NCBI GenBank assembly: GCA_022865455.1
Contig: JALHSY010000007.1
Coordinates: forward strand, 1-34,525
Length of the DNA stretch: 34,525 bases
Direction of reading: 5' to 3'
Source of the DNA: Candidatus Bathyarchaeota archaeon
GTDB taxonomy: Archaea > Thermoproteota > Bathyarchaeia > Bathyarchaeales > Bathycorpusculaceae
Shown here: positions 22,363-30,342 of the stretch, piece by piece
Position numbering within the stretch: position 1 is the stretch's first letter
Layout: every line of letters begins with the position of its first letter
Position numbers and translations under genes: made by a program
The notes under the pieces: generated by a model
The model's database searches: none
Told to the model about the DNA's origin: nothing
What the model saw: only the letters and a program-made list of their open reading frames with translations

Positions 22363-24801
22363 ATGACCGAAAAGAAAGAGCCTGAATCGAGGAAAGCTGC
22401 CGAAGAGGTTCGCATCGGAGTTTATGTTTGCCACTGCGGTCTAAACATCGCCGGTTCTGTAGACTGCGCTGAAGTTGCGAAGTTCGCAGCAACTCTCCCG
22501 CACGTTGTTTTGGCCAAGGACAATCGCTACACGTGCTCAGACCAAGGACAAGACCAGATAAAGAAGGACATCAAAGAAAACAGACTCAACCGCGTGGTCG
22601 TGGCGTCATGCTCACCTCGCCTCCACGAACCAACGTTCAGAAAAACCTGTGAAGAAGCCGGACTGAACAAGTATCTTTTCGAGATGGCCAACATACGCGA
22701 ACAATGCAGCTGGGTTCACCTATACGACAAGAAGGAAGCCACGGAAAAGGCAAAAGACCTCGTGAAGGTGGCTGCTGCCAAGGCTGCATTGCTTGAACCC
22801 GCGGAAGAGGCTGAAGTGCCGATAACAAGAAAGGCATTGGTCATCGGCGGCGGCGTGGCTGGCATTCAGGCTGCTTTGGATCTTGCTGACACTGGTTACA
22901 ATGTGTATTTGGTCGAGAAGGAGCCGAGCATCGGCGGGATGATGGCAAGGATAGACAAGACATTCCCAACAATGGACTGTTCAATCTGCATTCTCGCACC
23001 AAAAATGTCCGACGTTGGCCACCATCCGAACATTGAGCTGTTAACCAACAGCGAAGTCACCGAGGTTAAAGGGTACATCGGCAACTTCCATGTCAAGGTG
23101 TTGAAGAAACCGCGATACGTCACAAAGGATTGTTCAGCCTGCGGAGAATGCGTGAAAGTCTGTCCCATTGTTGTCCCAAACGAGTTCGACGTGGGACTCG
23201 CCATAAGACACGGCATCTACACACCTTTTGCACAAGCAGTCCCGTCTACGTATATAATTGACATGAACGTCTGCCTCAACAAGGACGGCGTCGTCGTCTG
23301 CGACAGGTGCATGAAAGCCTGTGAAAGACAAGCTGTAAGATACGAAATGACGCCAGAGACTGCAGACCTTGAAGTCGGCACAATAATAGTGGCAACAGGC
23401 GCAGACGTATTTGACCCGACAGCCCTGCCGAACTACGGCTACGGCAAATACGAAAACGTAATCACGTCGCTTGAGTTTGAAAGGCTAATCAACGCAGGCG
23501 GCCCCTCTGGAGGGCACTTGCTGAGGCCAAGCGACAAGCAGATTCCCAAGCGCGTGGCTTTCGTCCAATGCGTTGGCTCACGCTCCGACAAAAGCGGGAA
23601 ACTGTACTGCAGCAACGTTTGCTGCATGAACACGATCAAAGACAGCTTGCTGATCAAGGAGCATTGGCCGGAAACTGAAATCTACGTTTTCTACGTTGAC
23701 ATACGCGCGTACGGAAAGGGTTTCGAAGACCTCTACAAGCGAGCAAGGAAAGCTGGAGTCATCTTCATCCGCGGACTGCCAGCGGAGATAGTTGAGGACA
23801 AGAAAAACAGGAGCTTGTGGCTTCTGGGAGAGAATTCGCTGCAAAACGAGCTGTACAAGATAAAAGTTGACATGGCAGTGCTCTCCATTGGGCTAGAGCC
23901 AAGAAAAGACAGTGAGCTCATCCAACGCTTGCTGACGCTTTCAAGAACCCAAGACGGATTCTTCATGGAAGCCCATCCGAAACTGAGACCCGTGGATGCT
24001 GCCACAGGAGGAATATTCTTTGCGGGTTGCGCTGAGGCGCCTAAGGACATAAAGGACAGCGTGACGCAGGCCAGTGCGGCCGCGGCCCGTGCGGGCATCT
24101 TGATGGCTAAGGGGAAAGTCACAGTTGAGGCAATCACGCCAATTTTTTACCCTGAAAAGTGCAAGGTCTGTGGCCTCTGCGTGAAAGTCTGTCCATACAA
24201 CGCCATAACTTTGAATAAGGATTTGAAGCGCATTGAGCTAATTGAAGCTGCTTGCGGCGGATGTGGCACATGTGCAGCAGAATGTCCTTTCGGCGCGCTG
24301 ACGCAGAAACACTTCACTGATGAGCAGATCATTGCACAAGTAGACGCTGTGACCGAAAACAGTCCTGAGAAGAAGATTGTCGCGTTCTGTTGCAACTGGT
24401 GTTCTTATGCAGCCGCCGACTTCGCCGGAGTCAGCAGGATGCAGTATCCGCCGAACGTGCGCATCATCAGAACCATGTGCTCAGGGCGTGTGGCTCCGAA
24501 GTTTGTGGAAAGAGCATTTGCAAGAGGCGCCGCAACGGTTTTGGTGGCGGGCTGTCACCTTGGAGACTGCCACTACATAAATGCTAACTATCAGATGCAG
24601 AAGCGTGTGGAACGTTTGCAGAAGAAGATGGAGCAGAGTGGGTTGAACAAGGAAAGACTACAACTGCTGTGGGCTTCGGCGGCCGAAGGAGAAAGGTTTG
24701 CCTCGAAAATCCGCGAAATGAAAACCATCGTTGAAAGTGTCACGTCGAAAGAGATAGAAGCTTCCCAAAAGGTTTTTGAAAAGGCTCTAACGGGTGTTTA
24801 G
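22363..24801 (+). CDS. hdrA: HdrA-MvhD fusion (heterodisulfide reductase subunit A-like, flavin-bifurcation type)
   Basis: An 812-residue iron-sulfur flavoprotein. Residues 1-655 are a full HdrA: CHCGLNI (23-29) with the N-terminal cluster cysteines, FAD motif IGGGVAGIQAA (161-171), GGMMARIDKTFPT (191-203), an inserted ferredoxin motif at 257-267 and two C-terminal [4Fe-4S] motifs at 600-610 and 631-641. Residues about 670-790 are an MvhD-like domain with cysteines at 676, 677, 680, 706, 731 and 736, expected to bind [2Fe-2S]. HdrA carries the bifurcating FAD in methanogen MvhADG-HdrABC; MvhD normally relays electrons to it. Here the relay is fused and lies between the HdrC-GltD fusion and Kor genes, so coupling to ferredoxin and NAD(P)H is likely. 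Confidence 0.93.
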   Translation: MTEKKEPESRKAAEEVRIGVYVCHCGLNIAGSVDCAEVAKFAATLPHVVLAKDNRYTCSDQGQDQIKKDIKENRLNRVVVASCSPRLHEPTFRKTCEEAGLNKYLFEMANIREQCSWVHLYDKKEATEKAKDLVKVAAAKAALLEPAEEAEVPITRKALVIGGGVAGIQAALDLADTGYNVYLVEKEPSIGGMMARIDKTFPTMDCSICILAPKMSDVGHHPNIELLTNSEVTEVKGYIGNFHVKVLKKPRYVTKDCSACGECVKVCPIVVPNEFDVGLAIRHGIYTPFAQAVPSTYIIDMNVCLNKDGVVVCDRCMKACERQAVRYEMTPETADLEVGTIIVATGADVFDPTALPNYGYGKYENVITSLEFERLINAGGPSGGHLLRPSDKQIPKRVAFVQCVGSRSDKSGKLYCSNVCCMNTIKDSLLIKEHWPETEIYVFYVDIRAYGKGFEDLYKRARKAGVIFIRGLPAEIVEDKKNRSLWLLGENSLQNELYKIKVDMAVLSIGLEPRKDSELIQRLLTLSRTQDGFFMEAHPKLRPVDAATGGIFFAGCAEAPKDIKDSVTQASAAAARAGILMAKGKVTVEAITPIFYPEKCKVCGLCVKVCPYNAITLNKDLKRIELIEAACGGCGTCAAECPFGALTQKHFTDEQIIAQVDAVTENSPEKKIVAFCCNWCSYAAADFAGVSRMQYPPNVRIIRTMCSGRVAPKFVERAFARGAATVLVAGCHLGDCHYINANYQMQKRVERLQKKMEQSGLNKERLQLLWASAAEGERFASKIREMKTIVESVTSKEIEASQKVFEKALTGV

Positions 24802-24803
24802 CT

Positions 24804-25082
24804 ATGCCAGAAAGAATCAAGCACAAACCCCTCGACATTGACAAGGTAAAACCTCCAAAAGCTGAAATTCACATAATCACAGACCAATGCAAGGGATGCG
24901 GGTACTGCATCCAGTTCTGCCCAAAACAGGTCTTGGAAGAGTCGAAGGAAATAAACGCGAGAGGGGTTCATCCCCCAAAGATTGTGGATGAAAGCAAATG
25001 CATACTCTGCAGTTTCTGCACCGCCGTTTGCCCTGATTTTGCCATTTACACGACTGAGAAGAAATGCGCGGAGGGATGTTGA
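24804..25082 (+). CDS. korD: 2-oxoacid:ferredoxin oxidoreductase delta subunit (2x[4Fe-4S] ferredoxin)
   Basis: A 92-residue dicluster ferredoxin-type subunit. The cluster motifs are C29/C32/C35/C39 (CKGCGYCIQFC) and C66/C69/C72/C76 (CILCSFCTAVC), with each fourth cysteine followed by Pro. It would carry electrons from the TPP catalytic subunit to soluble ferredoxin or directly to the Hdr-like proteins. ATG 24804 starts two bases after the hdrA stop, and the gene immediately precedes korA. The K/R-rich N-terminal extension is normal for KorD. Being first in the D-A-B-C order is typical of archaeal and clostridial kor clusters. Confidence 0.9.
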   Translation: MPERIKHKPLDIDKVKPPKAEIHIITDQCKGCGYCIQFCPKQVLEESKEINARGVHPPKIVDESKCILCSFCTAVCPDFAIYTTEKKCAEGC

Positions 25083-25084
25083 AC

Positions 25085-26236
25085 ATGCCAAGCAAGAGAA
25101 GCCTACTTACTGGCGCACACTTCATGAATGGCGACGTGGCCTGCGCTGAAGGCGCAATAGCAGCAGGATGCAGATTCTTCGCAGGCTACCCAATCACGCC
25201 TGCAACGGAGATTGCTGAGCATCTGTCTCAGAGAATGCCTGAGTTTGGCGGAATCTACATCCAGATGGAAGATGAGATCGCATCGATGGCAGCTGTGCTT
25301 GGCGCTTCGTATGCTGGTTTGAAAGCCATGACTGCCACTTCCGGGCCAGGATTCAGCCTCATGCAAGAGAATATCGGGTTGGCTGTAATGACGGAGACGC
25401 CGTGCGTGATCGTGGACATAATGCGGGGCGGGCCGAGCACTGGACAGCCCACGCTGCCAGGTCAGCAGGACGTGATGCAGGCACGTTGGGGTTCTCACGG
25501 GGACTATGCAACTGTCGCTTTGGCGCCTTCATCTGTCCAAGAAATGTTTGACCTGACTCTTGAAGCCTTTAACCTCGCTGAGACTTACAGAGTTCCAGCC
25601 ATGCTGCTGGGCGACGAGATTGTGGCGCACATGTATGAGAAACTGGTGATACCGCCTCCTGACAAACTGAGAATTGTGAATCGCAAGAGGCCTAATGTTC
25701 CACGCGAAGAATACATGCCGTTCAAGCCTGACGAGGATTTGGTACCGCCCATGGCCTGCTTTGGAGAGGGTTACCATTTTCACGCCACAGGTCTAACACA
25801 TGATGAACGAGGCTATCCACAGACGTCAAGCTCAGAAGCCCAACAAAAACTGGTTACGAGACTCTGCAATAAGATACGCAAGAATGAAGACAAGATAATA
25901 AGGGTTGAAGAAACCATGCTGGACGATGCCGACGTGGCGGTCGTTGCATACGGCATAGTTGCCAGATCAGCATTGAGCGCAGTTAGAAAGGCCAGAGAAA
26001 AGGGAATAAAGGCTGGACTTCTGCGATTGATTACATTGTGGCCTTTCCCAGAGAAACGGGTTGCACAACTCGCTGAACAAACGAAAGCGATTGTTGTTCC
26101 GGAAATGAATTGTGGACAGATGGTGCTAGAAGTTGAAAGGAAAGCGAAAGAAACCCCAGTGGCTTTTCTCTCCAAGCTAGGCGAAGAACCTCATACACCG
26201 TTGGAGATTCTGGAAGAGATAAGGAGGAACAGTTGA
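25085..26236 (+). CDS. korA: 2-oxoglutarate (2-oxoacid):ferredoxin oxidoreductase alpha subunit
   Basis: A 383-residue subunit that with KorB forms the TPP-dependent core oxidising a 2-oxoacid plus CoA to acyl-CoA, CO2 and reduced ferredoxin. Diagnostic features are NGDVACAEGAIAAGC, FAGYPITPATEIAEHL, QMEDEIASMAAVLGAS, TATSGPGFSLMQE and GGPSTGQPT. The frame opens at 25064 within korD, but GGAGG (25070-25074) and the normal MPSKRSLLTGAHFMNGD beginning point to ATG 25085. The C-terminal half has the VAYGIVARSA and LWPFPEKRV segments of the family. 2-oxoglutarate is the favoured substrate by subfamily resemblance and context, but a branched-chain or pyruvate preference cannot be excluded. Confidence 0.9.
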   Translation: MPSKRSLLTGAHFMNGDVACAEGAIAAGCRFFAGYPITPATEIAEHLSQRMPEFGGIYIQMEDEIASMAAVLGASYAGLKAMTATSGPGFSLMQENIGLAVMTETPCVIVDIMRGGPSTGQPTLPGQQDVMQARWGSHGDYATVALAPSSVQEMFDLTLEAFNLAETYRVPAMLLGDEIVAHMYEKLVIPPPDKLRIVNRKRPNVPREEYMPFKPDEDLVPPMACFGEGYHFHATGLTHDERGYPQTSSSEAQQKLVTRLCNKIRKNEDKIIRVEETMLDDADVAVVAYGIVARSALSAVRKAREKGIKAGLLRLITLWPFPEKRVAQLAEQTKAIVVPEMNCGQMVLEVERKAKETPVAFLSKLGEEPHTPLEILEEIRRNS

Positions 26237-27072
26237 TGGTTGAACAAGTGACGCATCCGCTCTCGAAGTATCTGCGAGCAGACATGATGCCCCACATATG
26301 GTGCCCAGGCTGCGGCAACGGCATCGTGCTCAACTGCTTTGTTCACGCACTGGACGAATTGAAGACAGATTTGGACAAGCTTGTTGTGGTCTCAGGCATC
26401 GGCTGCATCGGGCGCACAGCCGGGTACACGAACACGGACTCGTTCCACACTACGCATGGACGCGCAATAGCTTTCGCAACAGGCGTAAAGCTGGCAAGTC
26501 CTGAGCTTGAAGTTGTCATCGTAAGCGGCGACGGCGACCTTTTCGCAATAGGAGGAAATCACTTCATACACGCAGCAAGAAGAAATATCGGAGTCAAGGT
26601 GATTTGTGCAAACAACTTCAACTATGGAATGACAGGAGGCCAACTTGGTCCCACAACGCCGCTTGAATCGCTGACAACGACAAGTCCGTATGGAAACATC
26701 GAGCACCCCTTCAACTTGGTTCATTTGGCAGCAGCAGCTGGAGCAATATACGTTGCCAGGTGGACAACACTACACGTGCGAAGGCTAACGCAGTCGATGA
26801 AGAAGATGATGCAGAAGGAAGGGTTCTGTTTCATCGAGGTGATTTCACCTTGTCCTGAAATCTTCGGACGCTACAACAAGATGCGAACGGGACTTGAAAT
26901 GATGGAGTGGTTCAAGAAGGCCTCAGTGGTTGAAAGTTTTTCAGACCCTGCAAAGGCAGAGATAACGAAGGAAAAAATTGTGGTAGGCGAGTTTGTCGAC
27001 ACACAAAAATTGAGCTATGAGAAGTTGTTCCATGAGAAGATAGCTCAGATTAATGAGAGATCGATACAGTAG
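26236..27072 (+). CDS. korB: 2-oxoglutarate (2-oxoacid):ferredoxin oxidoreductase beta subunit, TPP-binding
   Basis: A 278-residue subunit holding thiamine pyrophosphate and a [4Fe-4S] cluster. It shows CPGCGNG (23-29), SGIGCIGRTAGY, the TPP/Mg motif GDGDLFAIGGNH and its partner NNFNYGMTGGQ. ATG 26236 overlaps the korA stop by one base, with AGGAGG (26222-26227) eight bases upstream. TTG 26233 is the only longer option and is less likely. Its cluster would pass electrons to KorD. Its length and motifs are complete. Confidence 0.92.
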   Translation: MVEQVTHPLSKYLRADMMPHIWCPGCGNGIVLNCFVHALDELKTDLDKLVVVSGIGCIGRTAGYTNTDSFHTTHGRAIAFATGVKLASPELEVVIVSGDGDLFAIGGNHFIHAARRNIGVKVICANNFNYGMTGGQLGPTTPLESLTTTSPYGNIEHPFNLVHLAAAAGAIYVARWTTLHVRRLTQSMKKMMQKEGFCFIEVISPCPEIFGRYNKMRTGLEMMEWFKKASVVESFSDPAKAEITKEKIVVGEFVDTQKLSYEKLFHEKIAQINERSIQ

Positions 27073-27082
27073 GTGAAATGGT

Positions 27083-27634
27083 GTGCGGGTTGAAATCAAG
27101 TTTGCGGGTTTCGGCGGGCAAGGAATAATCAAATCTGGCATAATCATAGCCGCAGCTGCATGCATCCACGGCGGAAAAAACGCAGTTCAAACCCAGTCTT
27201 ACGGTCCAGAGTCAAGAGGCGGCGCATGCAAGTCTGAGGTTGTGATATCCGAAGAGGACATAGATTTTCCTAAAGTCGTTGAACCTGACGTGTTGGTCGT
27301 GATGTCTCAGCACGCCTACAATGAGTACGTTGAGAACGTGAAGCCTGGCGGAACAATAATCATGGATCCAGACATGATTCCCCATGAGGTAGACCTGAAG
27401 AACGCTCAAGTTCATCGAATCCCCGCGACGAAAATCGCTGAAGAATTGGGAAAAAAGATAGTTGCAAACATCGTCATGTTAGGTGCGTTCGTAGCCATCA
27501 CGAGAATCCTTGACGCAAACGCTGTGAAGGAATCAATCAAGGAGAATATTCCAAAGGGTACGGAAGAACTGAATCTGAAAGCTTTCGAACAAGGCTACGA
27601 GTACGGAAAGACGCTTCCGAAAAGTCAGGCTTAG
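27083..27634 (+). CDS. korC: 2-oxoglutarate (2-oxoacid):ferredoxin oxidoreductase gamma subunit
   Basis: A 183-residue gamma subunit of the four-subunit oxidoreductase. The opening RVEIKFAGFGGQGIIKSG is the family signature, followed by YGPESRGGACKSEVVIS and a C-terminal region ending NLKAFEQGYEYGK. The start is GTG 27083, supported by AGGTGA (27071-27076) six bases upstream. It completes the operon that begins at 20925. Its stop overlaps the convergent eS1 stop by four bases, so transcription of the redox operon runs directly against a ribosomal protein gene. Confidence 0.9.
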   Translation: MRVEIKFAGFGGQGIIKSGIIIAAAACIHGGKNAVQTQSYGPESRGGACKSEVVISEEDIDFPKVVEPDVLVVMSQHAYNEYVENVKPGGTIIMDPDMIPHEVDLKNAQVHRIPATKIAEELGKKIVANIVMLGAFVAITRILDANAVKESIKENIPKGTEELNLKAFEQGYEYGKTLPKSQA

Positions 27635-28239
27635 GCCGCTTCAGGCGCAGGTGCCTGCGTTGCTTGCAGGACAAGCTTCGACTTTCTGATCCCGACGTGC
27701 CTCAGTGGAGCTATTTTCTTAGCTTCGTTGTAGATGTCTGAAGCGATTTTCCCGAGCACTATTTCTTGTGCAAACTCGTCCAAAGTGAGCGCTGAAGCTT
27801 TTCCCTGGATGATTTTCTCCATTATGGCGCGTACGAGTTTCTCCTGCGACGTCCTGATTCTCGACAGTGTAAAAGCAGAAATAGCGACTTGAAGCTTGTA
27901 TCCATCTTTCGTCGTGACTGAGAACTTGGCATCAACCTTTGTCGTACGTCTTCTCACAAGGCTTCGCAAGTAGTCCCGTGAGTACTCATGCCCTTTAAAA
28001 ATCGTCTTAGCAGTCTTGCCGTCGATTCCAGTTATCTGGAAGTACATTTTCAAGTATTGGTGAGCAAAATCGCTTGTAATGTCGTACAGGGTTGAGTCGA
28101 TGACTCTTCCAACCAGTTTTTCCGGCTCGTCAGCTGGAACAGCGCCTAGCTCGACGTTTCCGAAGTACGGCGGGGCCACCACCATGTACCACGATTTGCT
28201 TCGCCACTTGTCCCGCACGCGTTTTGTCTTTGAAGACAC
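27631..28239 (-). CDS. rps3ae: 30S ribosomal protein eS1 (S3Ae)
   Basis: A 202-residue small-subunit ribosomal protein near the mRNA exit. Family features are DKWRSKSWYMVVAPPYFG, GRVIDSTLYDITSDF, and the central KMYFQITGIDGKTAKTIFKGHE with YSRDYLRSLVRRR. The start is GTG 28239 with GGAGGAT about five bases upstream. A TATA-like element (CTTTTAATA on the minus strand, around 28275) lies between this gene and serS, so it can be transcribed separately. A short Ala/Pro-rich tail (APAPEAA) ends the protein. It is archaeal and eukaryotic in distribution. Confidence 0.93.
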   Translation of the reverse strand: MSSKTKRVRDKWRSKSWYMVVAPPYFGNVELGAVPADEPEKLVGRVIDSTLYDITSDFAHQYLKMYFQITGIDGKTAKTIFKGHEYSRDYLRSLVRRRTTKVDAKFSVTTKDGYKLQVAISAFTLSRIRTSQEKLVRAIMEKIIQGKASALTLDEFAQEIVLGKIASDIYNEAKKIAPLRHVGIRKSKLVLQATQAPAPEAA

Positions 28240-28289
28240 GTTTATCCTCCAAGTGCAGCTTGAAAATCCACACCATAGTATTAAAAGCT

Positions 28290-29579
28290 TTACCGTTTCG
28301 GCTCTATTTTCTCGATGCCGCCCACGTATTTCCCTAAAGCCTTTGGAACAACAACGGAGCCGTCTTCTTGCTGATAGTTCTCAAGTATCGCAACGATCGT
28401 TCTGCCTGTGGCTATGGCTGTGGAATTCAGCGTGTGCACAAACCCCTTAGGCGCTTCGCCTTCCTTCTCTCTGTACTTTATGTTTAACCTTCGGGCTTGA
28501 TAGTCCGTGCAGTTGCTGCATGAAACTATCTCTCTGTATGCGTTCTGAGCAGGCATCCAAGCCTCAATGTCATATTTTTTCGCAGCTACCGTTCCGATGT
28601 CGCCTGTGCACGAATTTACCACGCGGTAGGGAAGCCCAAGCTTTTTGGCAATCTCTTCCGCATTTTGAATGAGTTCCTCGTGAATTCTCCAGGAGTCTTC
28701 GGGTTTGCAGAAGATGAACTGCTCAATCTTGTTAAACTGGTGAGTGCGGAAAATCCCACGAGTATCCTTGCCGTGCGCTCCAGCTTCTTTTCTGAAGACG
28801 GTGCTCATTCCTGCAAGTTTGAGAGGCAGTTCTTCCGACTTCAGAACCTCATCCATGAACATTGCTGCCATGGGGTGCTCTGAGGTCGCAATCAGATACA
28901 GGTCTTCGTTTTCAACTTTGTACAAGACATCTTCAAAGTCACTGAGCGAAACGACACCCTCGTAGGGTTTCCGCCTCATCAGGCAGGGGGGCTCTATCAG
29001 AGTGTAGCCCTTTCTTCGCATTTCTTCGAGGGCGAAACTCATCAAAGCCATGTCCAAGAGGACTGCTTCACGTTTCAGGTAGAAGAATCTTGCGCCTGCG
29101 ATTTTACCAGCTCTTTCAATGTCTATTATGTCGAGGGTTAGGCCTAGGTCCATGTGTCCTTTGACGGGAAAGCCGAATTTGGGTATCTTGCCCCACGTCC
29201 TGACTTGGACGTTGTCATTTTCATCTTTGCCCGTCGGTACTGATTCGTGTAGGAGGTTTGGAAGCCGCATCAGGTAATTATGCACATTCTCCTCCCATTC
29301 GTTCACTTTCTTCTCCAATGCTGTAATCTCGTTATCAACTTCCTTTGCCTTCGATATCTCTGCGACTACATCTTTCCCGTTCCTTTTCGCTCCTGCAATT
29401 GCAGTCGTTACCTGCCTTCTCTCGTGGCGCAACTCGTTAAGCTTGGTCAGACTCTGGCGCCATTTCTTGTCACAATCAATCAGACTGTCGAGCATCTCCA
29501 GGTTTGCAGGGTCTCCCCTCTTCATCAGATTGCTACTAACGAGCTCCGGATTTTCCCGAATGAGCTTGATGTCTAGCAT
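28290..29579 (-). CDS. serS: Seryl-tRNA synthetase (canonical type)
   Basis: A 429-residue class II synthetase that charges tRNA-Ser and, for selenocysteine users, tRNA-Sec. The N-terminal MLDIKLIRENPELV leads into a long coiled-coil arm (about residues 30-105) that contacts the tRNA variable arm. The catalytic core has TSEHP (232-236), motif 2 FRKEAGAHG (262-270) and motif 3 ATGRTIVAILENYQ (390-403). It is the common bacterial/archaeal form, not the rare methanogen SylS. The frame opens at GTG 29588, but ATG 29579, preceded by GTGAGG, gives the conserved beginning. It is upstream of eS1 on the same strand. Confidence 0.95.
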   Translation of the reverse strand: MLDIKLIRENPELVSSNLMKRGDPANLEMLDSLIDCDKKWRQSLTKLNELRHERRQVTTAIAGAKRNGKDVVAEISKAKEVDNEITALEKKVNEWEENVHNYLMRLPNLLHESVPTGKDENDNVQVRTWGKIPKFGFPVKGHMDLGLTLDIIDIERAGKIAGARFFYLKREAVLLDMALMSFALEEMRRKGYTLIEPPCLMRRKPYEGVVSLSDFEDVLYKVENEDLYLIATSEHPMAAMFMDEVLKSEELPLKLAGMSTVFRKEAGAHGKDTRGIFRTHQFNKIEQFIFCKPEDSWRIHEELIQNAEEIAKKLGLPYRVVNSCTGDIGTVAAKKYDIEAWMPAQNAYREIVSCSNCTDYQARRLNIKYREKEGEAPKGFVHTLNSTAIATGRTIVAILENYQQEDGSVVVPKALGKYVGGIEKIEPKR

Positions 29580-29618
29580 ATTCCTCACTTGTGGCCTTTA
29601 GGTTTAGCCTTAAATTGG

Positions 29619-29628
29619 CTATTTAACC
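29619..29628 (-). promoter_or_regulatory. Probable TATA box of serS
   Basis: On the minus strand this reads GGTTAAATAG. It predicts a start near 29597 and a leader of about 18 bases containing GTGAGG before ATG 29579. Confidence 0.5.
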
Positions 29629-29666
29629 TTGCGATGCCGCCGATTGCCCAATTGCGATTCTGAGTC

Positions 29667-30251
29667 TTAGGCTTTTGCAGTTGACTTCGCGTCTTTTGAG
29701 TGGCTGACCAGATGGCCGCCGAAACCCACTGCCCAAAGCAGAACAGGATGAGCAATCATGCGTTCCATCCCTCCAACGCCCAAGCTCAGATAGTTGCCGG
29801 AAGCAAAAAGCCCAAGTCCCACGAGACCCAGCGCTCCCAGCACAACTGACAGGTAAGAAAAGGGCGGGTTCTCCACCTTGTATGAAACGATTGCCGCTAG
29901 CCCACCGAACAGAAAAGTGATCAATGAAGCGATAGTATGCATCACTCCAGCAGTCTCGGGGAACAATCCCACCATCATGGCGCCAATGCCTGTCAGGATC
30001 AGAGCGATGAAAAGGAAGTTGGACTTGAACGCTTCCCGAATGAAGTAGGCACCGGCAACGACCAGAAGGCCGAGCAGGAAGACGGACGAGTTGAAGATGA
30101 GAGCAGTGGACCCAACGCCTAAGTCACTTATGTAGTTCAATGAAACACTGTAATTCGGGTACAACGCCTCAGCTACAACCAATACGATGAGGAACTGGAC
30201 AGCACCTAGGAACAGAAGCGTTCCAGCGACTTTTGTATCATCAAGTTCCAT
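29667..30251 (-). CDS. DUF998-family integral membrane protein
   Basis: A 194-residue hydrophobic protein with about six membrane helices. SLNYISDLGVG after the first helix is the recognisable DUF998 signature, and the helices are rich in Gly, Leu and Ala. No catalytic residues or transport motifs are evident and the family function is unknown. ATG 30251 gives a short polar start (MELDDTKVAG) before the first helix. It lies between the S9 peptidase gene (92 bases upstream on the same strand) and serS; no link is apparent. Confidence 0.75.
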   Translation of the reverse strand: MELDDTKVAGTLLFLGAVQFLIVLVVAEALYPNYSVSLNYISDLGVGSTALIFNSSVFLLGLLVVAGAYFIREAFKSNFLFIALILTGIGAMMVGLFPETAGVMHTIASLITFLFGGLAAIVSYKVENPPFSYLSVVLGALGLVGLGLFASGNYLSLGVGGMERMIAHPVLLWAVGFGGHLVSHSKDAKSTAKA

Positions 30252-30342
30252 AACTCAAGTTCGGCGCCAAGATTTCTTAAAACTTGCGGTAGCCAGCCAC
30301 TGGGCTGCAACACAGACTGCAGAGTCTAATAAGAATCTTCCA

